From an uncultured Solirubrobacterales bacterium (GTDB taxonomy: Bacteria > Actinomycetota > Thermoleophilia > Solirubrobacterales > Solirubrobacteraceae), in contig CAIKSH010000192.1 in the NCBI GenBank assembly GCA_903830015.1, positions 1 through 6,439 on the forward strand: a stretch of 6,439 nt of DNA. The letters are read 5' to 3'. Below are positions 6,024 through 6,439 of the stretch, piece by piece (the stretch's first letter is position 1; the number at the start of each line of letters is the position of its first letter). Under the pieces are notes generated by a model. That model saw only the letters and a list, made by a program, of their open reading frames with translations. It did no database searches and had not been told where the DNA came from. The position numbers were made by a program, and so were the translations under genes.

Positions 6024-6439
6024 AGCCCGGCAAGGTCAAGCACCTCGATCCCGACGCCTCGCTGGCCGACAACGCCGAGAAGATCGTCTCGGCACGCCTC
6101 GACGAGCTCTGGTCCTTCGCCGACGACGCTCTCGACCCGGCCAACGTCGAGGAGCTTCACGAGATGCGGATCGCCGCCAAGCGGCTGCGCTACGTGCTTG
6201 AGGTAACCGCCGAGAGCTGCTTCGGCCCCTACGCGGTGGCTGCCGAGAAGCGCGTCAAGAAGCTGCAGGACCTGCTCGGCGAGATTCATGACTGCGACGT
6301 GCAGTACCCGCGCGTCGAGGCGCTGCGCCGGGAGCTGGAGGGCGAGGCCGCTCTCCAGCTGCGCGAGCTGGCCCAGGGCAGCGCCGACCTCGACCCCGGC
6401 CTGGTCGCCTCGCTCGAGCCGGCTGCCGAAGAGCGGGGC
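6020..6439 (+). CDS. CHAD-domain protein, C-terminal-half type (partial, runs off window)
   Basis: An open frame from GTG at 6020 runs for 140 codons to the window edge without a stop, with strong GC3 bias. The protein starts MKPGKVKHLDPD, has a helix with ADNAEKIVSARLDEL (16-30), then ELHEMRIAAKRLRYVLE (45-61, with H47, R50, K54, R55, R57) and KKLQDLLGEIHDCDV (80-94). KRLRY followed by LQ-x-LLGE-x-x-D is the pattern usually found in the C-terminal half of single-chain CHAD domains, so with the preceding gene it would complete a CHAD fold. The likely role is polyphosphate binding, as inferred for the family. It begins in the -1 frame relative to the preceding gene and overlaps its stop by four bases (GTGA). 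The 3' end is beyond the window, so total length and any further domain are unknown. Confidence 0.8.
   Translation, partial: MKPGKVKHLDPDASLADNAEKIVSARLDELWSFADDALDPANVEELHEMRIAAKRLRYVLEVTAESCFGPYAVAAEKRVKKLQDLLGEIHDCDVQYPRVEALRRELEGEAALQLRELAQGSADLDPGLVASLEPAAEERG

Overview
The window is very GC-rich, with almost every codon of the real genes ending in G or C and with frequent GTG starts. That composition, dense packing and gene families (CHAD-domain proteins, DrrAB-like ABC exporter, DoxX-like membrane protein) suggest a chromosomal segment of a high-GC actinobacterium. Thermoleophilia (Solirubrobacterales/Gaiellales type) is my best guess, based on remembered likeness of the CHAD and repeat proteins and not on any search. 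I see no RNA gene, CRISPR array, insertion sequence, integrase or phage gene, and no gene-free stretch over 80 bp.

Layout from left to right. (i) The 3' end of an unrecognised gene (2-124, +) overlaps a UlaG/NAPE-PLD-type metallo-beta-lactamase-fold hydrolase (118-882, +). (ii) A probable four-gene minus-strand operon follows. In order of transcription it holds a YfcE-type metallophosphoesterase (3191-2499), a 215-residue protein built almost wholly of 23-residue tandem repeats (2467-1820), a 169-residue protein of unknown function with a possible internal duplication (1773-1264) and a DoxX-like membrane protein (1254-883). (iii) A RimJ/RimL-type GNAT acetyltransferase (3209-3808, +) is divergent from the operon with only 17 bp between the two start codons. 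(iv) A DrrAB-like ABC exporter lies on the minus strand (ATPase 5417-4545, permease 4548-3805; ATGA overlap). (v) Divergent from it are two overlapping genes that look like the N- and C-terminal halves of a CHAD (polyphosphate-binding) domain (5496-6023 and 6020 to beyond the window end; GTGA overlap).

The genes form separate small units, and I see no evidence that they serve one pathway. The most interesting points are: the 23-residue repeat protein; the split CHAD pair; a recurring arrangement in which a -10-like hexamer lies exactly 6 nt before a GTG start without a Shine-Dalgarno sequence, which suggests leaderless mRNAs; and a symmetric -10 element that may serve two divergent leaderless genes whose starts are 18 bp apart. 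Both convergent gene pairs have no spacer: their stop codons abut (TGATCA, 880-885) or overlap (CTAG, 3805-3808).
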